Of a DNA stretch of 64,000 bases, positions 1 through 7,307 are shown piece after piece. The DNA lies in the IMG/VR virus record IMGVR_UViG_3300017989_000057, positions 1 through 64,000 of that record; one strand, written 5' to 3'. Below the pieces are notes generated by a model, which saw only the letters and a list, made by a program, of their open reading frames with translations, did not search any database and was not told the origin of the DNA. The DNA is from a virus. Numbering within the stretch: position 1 is the first letter of the stretch; every line of letters begins with the position of its first letter. A program made the translations under genes and the position numbers.

Positions 1-120
1 CGCACCTAGCACAGCGATTCCAGCCACAACGTACAGGCCGTTTATCGGATCATTCGATACCCAAGCCACAACGTCCGATACTGCGTTCTCGGCTGCTTGC
101 TTCAAGGTCTGATAATCCAT
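1..120 (-). CDS. partial small protein with hydrophobic segment
   Basis: Only the N-terminal 40 codons are in the window; the gene continues past base 1. The leftward ATG at 120-118 is preceded by an AAAGGAAA ribosome binding site. The visible protein has a short polar start (MDYQTLKQAAENAVSD) and then a hydrophobic Gly/Ala/Val stretch (GLYVVAGIAVLGA) that could be a membrane helix. The family is not recognised. It is divergent from the operon that starts at 678. Confidence 0.7.
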   Translation of the reverse strand, partial: MDYQTLKQAAENAVSDVVAWVSNDPINGLYVVAGIAVLGA

Positions 121-210
121 CGTGTTTTCCTTTCGTGTTATCGTTTCCCCTACATTCTAATTGTAGGATACAATCGGCAAGAATGCAAGAAACAAAAAGA
201 AAAAAGTTGA

Positions 211-397
211 GTCCGATAACCATACCTTGCATGTCATGCAAGAACATAGTCTGATAACACATCACGTCCGATAATTTTCTCGGATCGGTTGGGATTGGTT
301 GGTCCGATAACTTTCGCTGGGTAGGGGTCCGATAACTCGGCTCTGGGGGTATGCCCGATAAATGCGCATGTCCGATAACTGGGGCGGGTCCGAAAAC
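211..397. repeat. array of eight GTCCGATAAC-like 10-mers
   Basis: Near-identical 10-mers on the + strand lie at 211, 249, 266, 302, 327, 353, 370 and 388. Four are exact GTCCGATAAC; the others differ by one or two bases. They sit between the leftward gene ending at 120 and the rightward promoter at 610, with irregular spacing of 17 to 38 bp. The core recurs inverted at 17406-17414 and 17420-17428, in the other divergent control region, and at 51941-51949. Operator sites for a phage regulator are the simplest reading; replication iterons are an alternative. Confidence 0.8.
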
Positions 398-471
398 CGC
401 TGGGGGTGCAATCACAACCGGGTCGATTTTCTAAGCGGTACCCACTTTTCGTGTACACTCTTTCTCGTATC

Positions 472-527
472 ACCCGCCTTGTCGTCCACAATCCTGTGCA
501 TTACCCGCTTTACCGTCCACGATCCTG
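472..527. repeat. imperfect direct repeat, two 25-bp copies
   Basis: Bases 472-496 and 503-527 are two copies (period 31) of a unit beginning ACCCGC and ending CGTCCAC-ATCCTG, differing at four positions. They lie between the 10-mer array and the promoter at 610, in a stretch with no convincing gene. A regulatory role is possible but not shown. Confidence 0.7.
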
Positions 528-609
528 AACATGGGGGTACCCCTTTCTCAACCCCTGAATCAACCGCTTTATCAGACATGCCTTCACCTGAAAAAAAATC
601 GGGGGGCTG

Positions 610-639
610 TCGAACAGGGAGGGCAGTTGCACGTATAAT
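610..639 (+). promoter_or_regulatory. class A promoter of the rightward early operon
   Basis: TCGAAC at 610-615, an 18-bp spacer and TATAAT at 634-639. The same spacing and near-identical hexamers occur at 17340-17311 (reverse), 31366, 42295, 44135 and 51740. Just downstream, 645-661 forms a perfect 7-bp hairpin (AGCAGCG, loop AGA, CGCTGCT) in the leader. The ribosome binding site of the first gene follows at about 665. Confidence 0.75.
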
Positions 640-677
640 AAGATAGCAGCGAGACGCTGCTCTCAGGAGCTTCGCAC

Positions 678-887
678 ATGAAGAAAGTGCATCACGTTAG
701 CGGTTGCAACTTCAGAAACATGATCACCACCGATGACTGGAGTGAAGTCACCTGTCTCCATTGCCTGAAAAGCAGGCCAGACACGAAAAGGCGGGTACGC
801 GATATCCATGCTACCGGGCAGCCGACACCCCGAGACCGGTACACAAACGAGCGGGAACAGCTAGACTTCACGTATCGGAGAGAGTAG
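678..887 (+). CDS. small possible zinc-binding protein
   Basis: First gene of the rightward operon, 69 aa, with a CAGGAG ribosome binding site about 10 bases before its ATG. Cys26 and Cys29 form a CxxC pair, and His5, His6 and Cys10 lie upstream, so a single metal site is possible. The C-terminal half is rich in Arg, Asp and Glu. The family is not recognised. Confidence 0.65.
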   Translation: MKKVHHVSGCNFRNMITTDDWSEVTCLHCLKSRPDTKRRVRDIHATGQPTPRDRYTNEREQLDFTYRRE

Positions 888-1118
888 ATGCACTGGGTTT
901 CGAACCTGAGAAAAGAACTCAAAGAGGCAAAAGCCCTCAACGAGAAACAACGTAGAACCATCAGTGGTCTTAAGGCTTGCCTGTGGATTGCGATGCTCGG
1001 ATGGATGCTCACTTTGGCGTCTGGCATCGCTTTATGGAAACTGCAAGAGTCCCAACCCATACCCCCGATACGTCTTTTGGAACCAGATTTTGGATGGGGG
1101 TTCAACCGTGGCAACTAG
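888..1118 (+). CDS. small single-pass membrane protein
   Basis: 76 aa; the ATG follows the previous stop codon directly, which suggests coupled translation. Residues 1-28 are charged and helical (RKELKEAKALNEKQRR). Residues about 29-50 are a hydrophobic helix (LWIAMLGWMLTLASGIALW). The tail is Pro-rich. Topology suggests a membrane-anchored helical protein; no family is recognised, so a holin or inner-membrane immunity role is only a possibility. Confidence 0.65.
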   Translation: MHWVSNLRKELKEAKALNEKQRRTISGLKACLWIAMLGWMLTLASGIALWKLQESQPIPPIRLLEPDFGWGFNRGN

Positions 1119-1296
1119 CCTACATCCCAACCACTGGGCTCTGAACTGCTTCAAACAGGTGATGAGTACCAAGCAACTCCAGGATGTTCTCGACAAGCAT
1201 GGGTCTTGGGTGTTCAAGAATGGTCAGAGGGCCGATATCAAGAGCAAGAGGATTGGTCCTGGGCGATATGAAGTGTGGCTGGAGACAACGACATGA
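1108..1296 (+). CDS. hypothetical protein
   Basis: 62 aa if the GTG at 1108 is used; it overlaps the end of the previous gene and has a GG-rich site upstream. A shorter 44-aa version could start at the ATG at 1162. The C-terminal part (WVFKNGQRADIKSKRIGPGR) looks like a compact basic beta fold. No family is recognised. Its stop overlaps the next start (ATGA). Confidence 0.55.
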   Translation: MATSLHPNHWALNCFKQVMSTKQLQDVLDKHGSWVFKNGQRADIKSKRIGPGRYEVWLETTT

Positions 1297-1574
1297 GCGA
1301 GTATGTCCGACTCAATTGTATGTGCTGTAACAGGATCGTTGAGGGTGACGTGAACGAAAACCCCCTGGTCATTTCTCCTGTCTACAACGGCTTGATTTTC
1401 CGGGCGACGGGTAATTTCGGGTCCACGGTTTTTGACCCAATGCCTATCGGCGTAGAGGAAATCCTACAGGTGGTCATCTGTGACGATTGTATGAAGAAGA
1501 AGGCCAAGCGGGTGACGCGGATTCATAATATCCAGCGTGAGATGACCGCCGAACGTGGAGAGTTCACACCGTGA
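1293..1574 (+). CDS. zinc-ribbon protein
   Basis: 93 aa. The ATG overlaps the previous stop (ATGA) and has GGAG upstream. Two cysteine clusters, CMCC near residue 9 and CDDC near residue 67, could bind one zinc ion. The Lys/Arg-rich tail (KKKAKRVTR) could touch nucleic acid. The gene is translationally coupled on both sides. The exact family is not recognised. Confidence 0.7.
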   Translation: MSEYVRLNCMCCNRIVEGDVNENPLVISPVYNGLIFRATGNFGSTVFDPMPIGVEEILQVVICDDCMKKKAKRVTRIHNIQREMTAERGEFTP

Positions 1575-1864
1575 CCGTACATGACCCAGTTTGCCAAGCG
1601 ATGTATGATCTTTTTTCTAAGCCAAAAGGCACTGCGACCAACGATGATTGGGCCAAAGTTTGGAAGGCGGTTGGTGACTGGAAAAGATTCCACAAGAGAA
1701 TCAATGTGGATAAGACCTGTGTCGCCGCCGATATTTGTATGTCGCTGAGCAAATACGACAAGGACAATCGCAGCCCGCTACAACGACACTATTTCTGGAC
1801 TGGTATTCGTGTGTGGGTGAGTTATTGGGCTAAGAATAACGGACTGGAGCCATTGGTATGTTAG
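1571..1864 (+). CDS. hypothetical protein
   Basis: 97 aa with a GTG start that overlaps the previous stop (GTGA). The sequence is Trp- and Lys-rich (DDWAKVWKAVGDWKRFHKR) and predicted mostly helical. No motif is recognised. Its end overlaps the next gene by seven bases. Confidence 0.65.
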   Translation: MTVHDPVCQAMYDLFSKPKGTATNDDWAKVWKAVGDWKRFHKRINVDKTCVAADICMSLSKYDKDNRSPLQRHYFWTGIRVWVSYWAKNNGLEPLVC

Positions 1865-2253
1865 CTTTCGAGATGTGTCCCAGGTGTACAAATATCCACA
1901 AGCTCTCACCAGAGAGATTGAAGCCCATGGTGTTGTCCGGTGACGATCAAAAAATGCAGTGCGATGTTTGCAACCATAGCTTCAAGCTGCCGGATTGCGA
2001 GTCGCTTCGAGAGTTGGCCCGACAGCAAAGGGGTAGGCGATACGCTGATCCCGATTGTCCACACTGCAAGGGTGAGGGTCGGAAGGCTGGTACCGGGATG
2101 GTTGCTGGCGAGATAATCACCTGCTCATGTGTGAGTAACAGGTTGGTTGCAGAAGCGAAGAAGTGGTATCGATGTGGCTGCGGGAATGAAATCCCGACAG
2201 GTGAGTTCTGCATCGATTGTGATTTGGAAAGGGATTTACATGAGAATCAGTGA
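1858..2253 (+). CDS. multi-zinc-ribbon protein
   Basis: 131 aa with four cysteine pairs: CPRC near residue 7, CDVC near 35, a DnaJ-like CPHCKGEG near 68, and CGC/CIDC at the C-terminus. The DnaJ-type CxxCxGxG element is known from zinc domains that bind proteins or nucleic acid. The gene overlaps its neighbours at both ends, as expected in a compact operon. No specific function can be given. Confidence 0.7.
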   Translation: MLAFEMCPRCTNIHKLSPERLKPMVLSGDDQKMQCDVCNHSFKLPDCESLRELARQQRGRRYADPDCPHCKGEGRKAGTGMVAGEIITCSCVSNRLVAEAKKWYRCGCGNEIPTGEFCIDCDLERDLHENQ

Positions 2254-3034
2254 TACCCCCATTGTCGCGTTGGACTTGGAAACCGGTGGTCTGACCCCCG
2301 GTAAGCATACGCCGTTGGCGATCGGCGCTGTTTGGCTGGACAGTCCCAGGTTACCAGTCGATGAAACGAATTCTTTCTATGCCCAGCTTGAGTTCCCCCT
2401 CTACGTGACCACCCCTGACGCGATGAGAATTAACAAGCTCGATCTGGCAAATCCCCCCGGTCCACAAGGCACTCTCGCTAACCGAAGCTATCCTGTCGAA
2501 GAGGCCATGCACCTTTTCAAGCAGTGGCTCTCTACCCGTCTACAGGACAGACCAATCCATGCTCTCGGTATGAACGTAGGGTCTTTCGATCTCCCTATGC
2601 TACGTTCCATCTGGCAAGGCCCCTGGCCATTCCATTACCGTTCTATCGATTTGAACAGTCTGTTCTTCGCTTTGTCCCAGGTTCAGAATAAGCCATACAG
2701 TGCTGTGAAGGAAGAGGTGGTCAAGCAGGCGTGGGCCAAGAGCGAGTTCCCAGGTATGGAGCATAACGCGCTGGCTGACGCTTGGATGGCGGTCCACGCA
2801 TGGGATGAGTGTATCCGACAACTAACCAGGAATGGCAAGGATGTCGGTGAGCACATGAGATATCTTGGTGTCTTGTCGTTGCTTGGTGATTGTTCGGAAA
2901 TGGTGGATGGCGAAACCAGAGAGAGTATCGATCTGGCCCTGACCGATGCCGCACGGAATATTGACAATCTTGAAGTAAAGACTCGTGGGAATCGGGTGTG
3001 GGTCGAATTGACCGACGTTCCGAGGGGGGATTAA
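2240..3034 (+). CDS. DEDDh 3'-5' exonuclease
   Basis: 264 aa. All three exonuclease motifs of the DnaQ/DEDDh family are present: ExoI with Asp12 and Glu14 (ALDLET), ExoII with Asp117 (NVGSFDLPM), and ExoIII with His175 and Asp180 (HNALAD). Such enzymes remove nucleotides from 3' ends using two metal ions. The ATG at 2240 has GAAAGGG upstream and lies inside the end of the zinc-ribbon gene. There is no polymerase domain, so proofreading, nucleotide scavenging or RNA turnover are all possible. Confidence 0.9.
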   Translation: MRISDTPIVALDLETGGLTPGKHTPLAIGAVWLDSPRLPVDETNSFYAQLEFPLYVTTPDAMRINKLDLANPPGPQGTLANRSYPVEEAMHLFKQWLSTRLQDRPIHALGMNVGSFDLPMLRSIWQGPWPFHYRSIDLNSLFFALSQVQNKPYSAVKEEVVKQAWAKSEFPGMEHNALADAWMAVHAWDECIRQLTRNGKDVGEHMRYLGVLSLLGDCSEMVDGETRESIDLALTDAARNIDNLEVKTRGNRVWVELTDVPRGD

Positions 3035-3178
3035 ATGGCACCATGCGTTGTGAGCGAAGGCGTGAAGGCGTGGGTAACAACCACAGGAGGCCACGGGCTG
3101 AGTTCGCCGCAGTCTGAGAGCAACGTATCGGAGGGTGGTACGCCAGCGTCGGTTTCACTTTTACCGGAGATACACTAG
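3035..3178 (+). CDS. 47-residue hypothetical protein
   Basis: The ATG follows the exonuclease stop directly, with GAGGGGGG just upstream. The protein is Ser/Gly-rich with no hydrophobic segment. It fills the gap exactly, ending one base before the next start, which is the main support. No family is recognised. Confidence 0.5.
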   Translation: MAPCVVSEGVKAWVTTTGGHGLSSPQSESNVSEGGTPASVSLLPEIH

Positions 3179-3179
3179 G

Positions 3180-3413
3180 ATGATTCCAACCAGAGAAATC
3201 TGTAAAATTTGCTATCATGTTAATCCTATTGGATTTAAGGTGCCGCAGAAAATATGGTCAGCAGTTAATCCATTACAGGAGAATGATTGTACAATTTGTT
3301 TGTCCTGTTTTACTCGCCTTGCAGATGAAAAAATGATTAAATGGGACAAAGATATTAAATTATTTCCAGTTAGTTTGAAAACGCATTTGGAAGGATGCAA
3401 ATATGGCGATTAA
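3180..3413 (+). CDS. small zinc-finger protein
   Basis: 77 aa with GGAG before the ATG. Two cysteine pairs, CKIC near residue 8 and CLSC near 41, are spaced like a treble-clef or ribbon zinc site. The gene is clearly more AT-rich than its neighbours, as are several HNH genes in this window, so it may have been acquired separately. It resembles the zinc half of an HNH protein but lacks a visible HNH core. Confidence 0.7.
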   Translation: MIPTREICKICYHVNPIGFKVPQKIWSAVNPLQENDCTICLSCFTRLADEKMIKWDKDIKLFPVSLKTHLEGCKYGD

Positions 3414-3633
3414 AGCACCGATCTTCAAAGAAGAGGGAGTCGTCGGCAATCCTGAATTGTTGGATCAACTAAATGCGGCTGTTGAAGAATTGGCTACTCA
3501 GATGAAAGCCACCGTTCCGATAAAGAAGGGTGCGGCGAGAATCGGCTTTGGTGTGAATAAATTACAACGTGGTATAGAGGCTGATAGGGTGATCGCCATT
3601 GCCAAGGCTATCAAATCTCTCAAAGGATGGTAG
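3403..3633 (+). CDS. hypothetical protein
   Basis: 76 aa, overlapping the previous gene by 11 bases, with GAAGGA upstream. It is mostly helical and Ala/Lys-rich (NAAVEELATQMKATVPIKKG, then AIAKAIKSLKGW). It may bind nucleic acid, but no family is recognised. Confidence 0.65.
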   Translation: MAIKAPIFKEEGVVGNPELLDQLNAAVEELATQMKATVPIKKGAARIGFGVNKLQRGIEADRVIAIAKAIKSLKGW

Positions 3634-3637
3634 GATT

Positions 3638-4150
3638 ATGATAACAGAAACTTGGCGAGATATTATTGGGTATGAGGGACTGTATCGGATATCGTCCGAA
3701 GGTCGCATTATGAGCCGCTACCGAAGACCGGAAGCAAAAGGACATATAAGGGAGACGTATCTCGACAGCGAAGGATATCCGCAGGTGCGATTAGTCAAGG
3801 ATGGGGTTACAGTCTGTTATCGCGTTCACTATTTGGTACTGCTTTCTTTCCGTGGCCCCAGACCCCAAGGCTACCAATGCCTTCATGGCGACGGCAATCG
3901 GCAGAATGTCAGGTTGGATAACCTTCGATGGGGTACGCAGTACGAAAATGCAGCCGATGCTGTTCGCCATGGGACACAGGTTCGTGGCGAGACCAACGGT
4001 AGGTCTAAATTGACAGAGGCCCAGGTCGCAACAATCAAGAAGTTGTTGACTGCTGGCCACAGCTTGCGCAATCTTGGTAGGCGATTTGGGGTAGATCATA
4101 CGACGATTGGTGCGATAAAGCGGGGAAAGTCGTGGGGGCATCTACCATGA
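3638..4150 (+). CDS. HNH homing endonuclease with NUMOD4
   Basis: 170 aa. The N-terminus (WRDIIGYEGLYRISSEGRI) is a NUMOD4 DNA-binding motif. A central HNH domain follows with His-Gly-Asp-Gly-Asn and the DNLRWGT element. The C-terminus has a helix-turn-helix (LRNLGRRFGVDHTTIGAI). This arrangement is typical of free-standing phage homing endonucleases that cut DNA and spread by gene conversion. It starts at the ATG after AGGAT. The gene at 46098 has the same architecture. Confidence 0.9.
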   Translation: MITETWRDIIGYEGLYRISSEGRIMSRYRRPEAKGHIRETYLDSEGYPQVRLVKDGVTVCYRVHYLVLLSFRGPRPQGYQCLHGDGNRQNVRLDNLRWGTQYENAADAVRHGTQVRGETNGRSKLTEAQVATIKKLLTAGHSLRNLGRRFGVDHTTIGAIKRGKSWGHLP

Positions 4151-4368
4151 AGCGATTCATTTTTAAGCACGTCAGGAACCACGAACATGGTTTCGCCGTG
4201 GGATTACGATTGGGTCGCCGTGGGTATCTTGGATGGCTTGGATATGGCCGACCCGTGTGGTGGAAGCCACGCTTGCTCAATGACGGGGCAAGATTAGGGT
4301 TTGGCCTTGGATGGTTGCTACTGTGTTTTCAGGTGAAGATAGTCGAGTTGGAGATTCCTAAGCAATGA
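4147..4368 (+). CDS. hypothetical Gly/Trp-rich protein
   Basis: 73 aa; the ATG overlaps the endonuclease stop. The middle is Gly-, Leu- and Trp-rich (RRGYLGWLGYGRPVWWKP), and a hydrophobic stretch near the C-terminus (LGFGLGWLLLCFQVKI) may touch the membrane. No family is recognised. Confidence 0.6.
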   Translation: MKRFIFKHVRNHEHGFAVGLRLGRRGYLGWLGYGRPVWWKPRLLNDGARLGFGLGWLLLCFQVKIVELEIPKQ

Positions 4369-4595
4369 AGCTTGGTGGAGACATATATTTGGAACTCAGA
4401 CGGAAATGTATGGCACTTCATACTAGTGTCCACGCTCCGTGCTTTGTGTGTACAGCCAAGCTTCTTAGTCGATACGAAGAGGTAGCTGCTACCGCAGAAA
4501 CGGTAATGCAGCGAGGTTTTGGTGTAGATGGTGAAATCGCTCAAGATATGGGTGCTGCACTAGAACGGCTGAGGAACTTTGAGTGTGGAGAATAG
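4365..4595 (+). CDS. hypothetical protein
   Basis: 76 aa; the ATG overlaps the preceding stop (ATGA). A CxxC pair (CFVC) near residue 26 is followed by a helical region. No family is recognised. It is part of the coupled early operon. Confidence 0.6.
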   Translation: MKLGGDIYLELRRKCMALHTSVHAPCFVCTAKLLSRYEEVAATAETVMQRGFGVDGEIAQDMGAALERLRNFECGE

Positions 4596-4596
4596 C

Positions 4597-4782
4597 ATGA
4601 ACGTTGGTGACACAGTGAAGATCGTGAAGTGTGTGGAGTGTCCTGCCATTGTTGGCAAGACCGCGAAGGTGAAGGCTGTTGACGACCAGGAGGTATCGTT
4701 GAACTATGGTCGTGGTCAGCCACAGGCTAATCGTCCTAGCGAATTGAGTCGGGACGATGTTTCCTTGGTAGGAGGGGAGTAA
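4597..4782 (+). CDS. SH3-like small protein
   Basis: 61 aa. The start at 4597 is chosen because GTGGAG lies at the right distance and the beta fold begins there. The pattern GDTVKIVKC...GKTAKVKAV resembles a small SH3/KOW-type barrel, a fold used for RNA, DNA or peptide binding. The assignment rests on pattern only. Confidence 0.6.
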   Translation: MNVGDTVKIVKCVECPAIVGKTAKVKAVDDQEVSLNYGRGQPQANRPSELSRDDVSLVGGE

Positions 4783-4784
4783 CG

Positions 4785-4994
4785 ATGCGAAGATGGCTTG
4801 CTGCTTTGGCGTGTACCGCTGTGTTGGCGGTTGGCCCGTGCGGCGTGGACTCGTGGAACTTGGCCGTTGGGCCGGTTCTCAACGGCGAAACGCTTTATGG
4901 TGGGGTGGAACTGGAATTCTCAAATGGCTTTGATCTGATCATTCCGGTTACGCCACTTGGTGACAATCTTGGCGGTGGCTGGCTGGGCCACTAA
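4785..4994 (+). CDS. small exported protein
   Basis: 69 aa with AGGAGGGGAG before the ATG, one of the strongest ribosome binding sites here. The N-terminus (MRRWLAALACTAVLAVGPCG) is a signal peptide; Cys19 gives a weak lipobox, so a lipoprotein is possible. The rest is short and beta-rich. It directly precedes the exported collagen-like protein and may act with it at the cell surface. Confidence 0.65.
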   Translation: MRRWLAALACTAVLAVGPCGVDSWNLAVGPVLNGETLYGGVELEFSNGFDLIIPVTPLGDNLGGGWLGH

Positions 4995-5012
4995 TAACGG
5001 AGAAAAGTGCTG

Positions 5013-6713
5013 ATGAAGAATCTCATTTTGGGGCTACTGGTTTCTTTGTGTGTGGCTACTGTGCCGAGTACGGCGGATGCGTGTCATCACTCAATCAAAT
5101 CTGTTACGCTGGAGCCGGTCACGGCTTGTCCTGGCGAAGAGGTTCAGGTTACCGTTCAGGTCGAACTTGACGGTAGGTGGTACGATGTTCGTAAGTGGAA
5201 GAGTACCAGTATCGATGGCGTCTGTTACGATCACGATAACTATGTCAAGAACAACGGGAAGCAGACTTTTACCGAGACATTCATAATTGTTGCTCCTGAC
5301 GAGTTTGGTCCTACCAGTTTGCAGATCAAGACTTTTGCGGGCGACGACTGCACTTCCCATAGAAAGACGAAGAACGTCGATTTGAGCGTGATCTACTGTT
5401 GTCCGGTCTGCGAAGATGGGGACGATTGCACAATCGAACAGGGCGATGGATATGTCACCATCACTTGTGGCGATGCGGTTGCCTACCTATACGACGGAGA
5501 GGATGGAGAGGACGGCCAGGACGGTGAAGATGGTGAGGATGGTGCTGATGGTGAAGATGGCGAGCAGGGGCCGCAGGGACCACTGGGAATTCCAGGTACG
5601 TCTTGTACCGTTGAGCAGGACGGACCGTGTGCTTACATCTATTGCGAAGACCAGACGAGTGCTGTGGTTTGTAATGGAGAGGACGGAGCCGATGGAGAAG
5701 ATGGTGAGCAGGGACCGCCAGGAGAGCCCGGAGAAGACGGTGCTGACGGTGAATCCTGTTATGTCACTCAGGAAGGCGATTGCGCGGTAATCTATTGCGG
5801 TGGCGAGACTATGGCTACGATCTGCGATGGTGCCGATGGCGCTGATGGCGTTGATGGCACGTCTTGCTGGGTCGAAGACCTACCTCGTAAGGCTGTCATT
5901 CACTGCGGTCGTTCCCAAGCTACCGTCTGGAATGGCCTGAGTTGCTGGGATTTGAACCAGAACCGTCGTCGTGACTTCTGCAAGCCGTGCATTCAGCAGA
6001 TGTTCGACGGTGAATGTCCGACTACGTTCATTCTTGAGTATCCGTGTGAGGCTCCGACCGGGACGGTGAGCAAGGCTCGTCAGATAGCCAAGGTCTACGA
6101 TGGGTCTACATGTGAGGTTGAGGTTGGCTGTGTTGAGTACATCATGAGTACGATGGACGTTGATGAAACAGCCGCTACTCAGATTTGCGACTACACCGAA
6201 GACACTAATGGTGATGGCGAGATTGATATCCTGGACTGTCGCGGGGTCGATGGACAGGACGGCGATGATGGCCAAGACGGAGCCGATGGCCTCGATGGTG
6301 CCACTGGACCGCAAGGCCCACCTGGGCAAGACGGCGCAGATGGTGTTGATGGCCTAGATGGTGCCGATGGACAAGATGGCCCTCCTGGTCCGCAGGGGCC
6401 TCCGGGGCAAGATGGCCGCGACGGCGTTGACGGGATCGATGGCATTGATGGTGAAAACTGCGAAGTGTTCGATAATGGTGATGCAACGTGTTCGATCGTG
6501 TGTGCCGAGTCGGAGGTTCTGGTCCAGGATTGTGGTGTCGGCGCTGAGCCGCTGGAAGATATCCTGACTGGTTTCTTCCCCGAAGAGGAAGAGGTGATCG
6601 AGGAAGCGCCTAACCCTGGTGGGGTGTGTGGTGCATTCGGTGGTCTCACTGTGGTAGCCATGTTGTTACCTTTGGGTCTCATGAAGTTCCGTTCGAGGCG
6701 ATACGGTGTCTGA
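5013..6713 (+). CDS. exported collagen-like repeat protein
   Basis: 566 aa. A signal peptide ends near residue 23 (TADA). Three main Gly-X-Y collagen blocks, very rich in GED, GAD and GPP/GPQ triplets, alternate with about five cysteine-containing beta modules of roughly 30 residues. An EF-hand/dockerin-like calcium loop (DTNGDGEIDILD) lies before the last block. The C-terminus is Cys-Gly, a hydrophobic helix, then FRSRR, resembling a protein-sorting tail. An exported, surface-anchored fibre is likely. Collagen-like phage proteins are usually virion fibres without signal peptides, so this one is unusual. A GTG at 5007 is an alternative start. Confidence 0.85.
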   Translation: MKNLILGLLVSLCVATVPSTADACHHSIKSVTLEPVTACPGEEVQVTVQVELDGRWYDVRKWKSTSIDGVCYDHDNYVKNNGKQTFTETFIIVAPDEFGPTSLQIKTFAGDDCTSHRKTKNVDLSVIYCCPVCEDGDDCTIEQGDGYVTITCGDAVAYLYDGEDGEDGQDGEDGEDGADGEDGEQGPQGPLGIPGTSCTVEQDGPCAYIYCEDQTSAVVCNGEDGADGEDGEQGPPGEPGEDGADGESCYVTQEGDCAVIYCGGETMATICDGADGADGVDGTSCWVEDLPRKAVIHCGRSQATVWNGLSCWDLNQNRRRDFCKPCIQQMFDGECPTTFILEYPCEAPTGTVSKARQIAKVYDGSTCEVEVGCVEYIMSTMDVDETAATQICDYTEDTNGDGEIDILDCRGVDGQDGDDGQDGADGLDGATGPQGPPGQDGADGVDGLDGADGQDGPPGPQGPPGQDGRDGVDGIDGIDGENCEVFDNGDATCSIVCAESEVLVQDCGVGAEPLEDILTGFFPEEEEVIEEAPNPGGVCGAFGGLTVVAMLLPLGLMKFRSRRYGV

Positions 6714-6930
6714 GCCCAAGATCGTTGAAGTGAGTTTCGTTTTCAGGGGCAAGGATGCCTCTGAGAACGCCGAAGCCTTCATGATGCATCTTGATACTAT
6801 CGATGGGATATGTCAGATAATAGAAGGTATTCGGCACTTTGGCGGCAACATAACATATATCAAAGACGACCCAGATCAGAAGTTGGTCATACTTGATGGA
6901 GATATGAGCGATGAAAAGAATCCTGAGTAG
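6706..6930 (+). CDS. hypothetical protein
   Basis: 74 aa with a GTG start overlapping the previous stop. The acidic alpha/beta sequence (EVSFVFRGKDASENAEAF) has no recognised family. It overlaps the next small gene. Confidence 0.6.
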   Translation: MSEPKIVEVSFVFRGKDASENAEAFMMHLDTIDGICQIIEGIRHFGGNITYIKDDPDQKLVILDGDMSDEKNPE

Positions 6931-7051
6931 AATTCGTTTCGGACTGTGTTGTGTGTGCCACCATTTGTTCCACCAGCCGTGGAGTGTACCAGCTATCTTC
7001 ATGGCAATTGGTGTTATGTTCACCTTGCTGGTGATATTTTTGGTGCTCTGA
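6911..7051 (+). CDS. 46-residue membrane protein
   Basis: The ATG lies inside the previous gene with GGAG upstream. The N-terminus is basic with CCVCHH, and residues about 27-46 form one strongly hydrophobic helix ending at the stop. A tail-anchored small membrane protein fits; a role in lysis or superinfection exclusion is speculative. Confidence 0.55.
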   Translation: MKRILSRIRFGLCCVCHHLFHQPWSVPAIFMAIGVMFTLLVIFLVL

Positions 7052-7052
7052 T

Positions 7053-7307
7053 ATGATATCCGAAGACGGAGACAAAAGGCGTAGAGCGGACAAGATCGTT
7101 ATGGACCTGTGTTTCAGGATCGAGCGAATGTGTCGTTACTCGCCGCTAGACGACGAAGAGGTAGACAGACAATCCATGCAGGATCGCAAGATGGTTAGAG
7201 GACTCTACTACCTCTACAAAAACAAGGAAGGTGATGACCAAGAGGCAGCCGCCAGGAAGGCACGAGCTAATGCCATTCGGTTGGTTTTGAACGAGGTGTT
7301 GACTTGA
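7053..7307 (+). CDS. hypothetical protein
   Basis: 84 aa, helical and highly charged (DGDKRRRADKIVMDLCFRIE). The ATG is two bases after the previous stop, and the end overlaps the next start. No family is recognised. Confidence 0.6.
   Translation: MISEDGDKRRRADKIVMDLCFRIERMCRYSPLDDEEVDRQSMQDRKMVRGLYYLYKNKEGDDQEAAARKARANAIRLVLNEVLT

Noticed and set aside
362-646. 94-codon forward frame in the control region
   Set aside because: It spans the GTCCGATAAC array, the direct repeat and the class A promoter, has no ribosome binding site and an implausible composition.
6191-6682. Long reverse frame inside the collagen-like gene
   Set aside because: Its Ser/Pro-rich sequence mirrors the Gly-X-Y repeats of the real gene; it is an antisense shadow.
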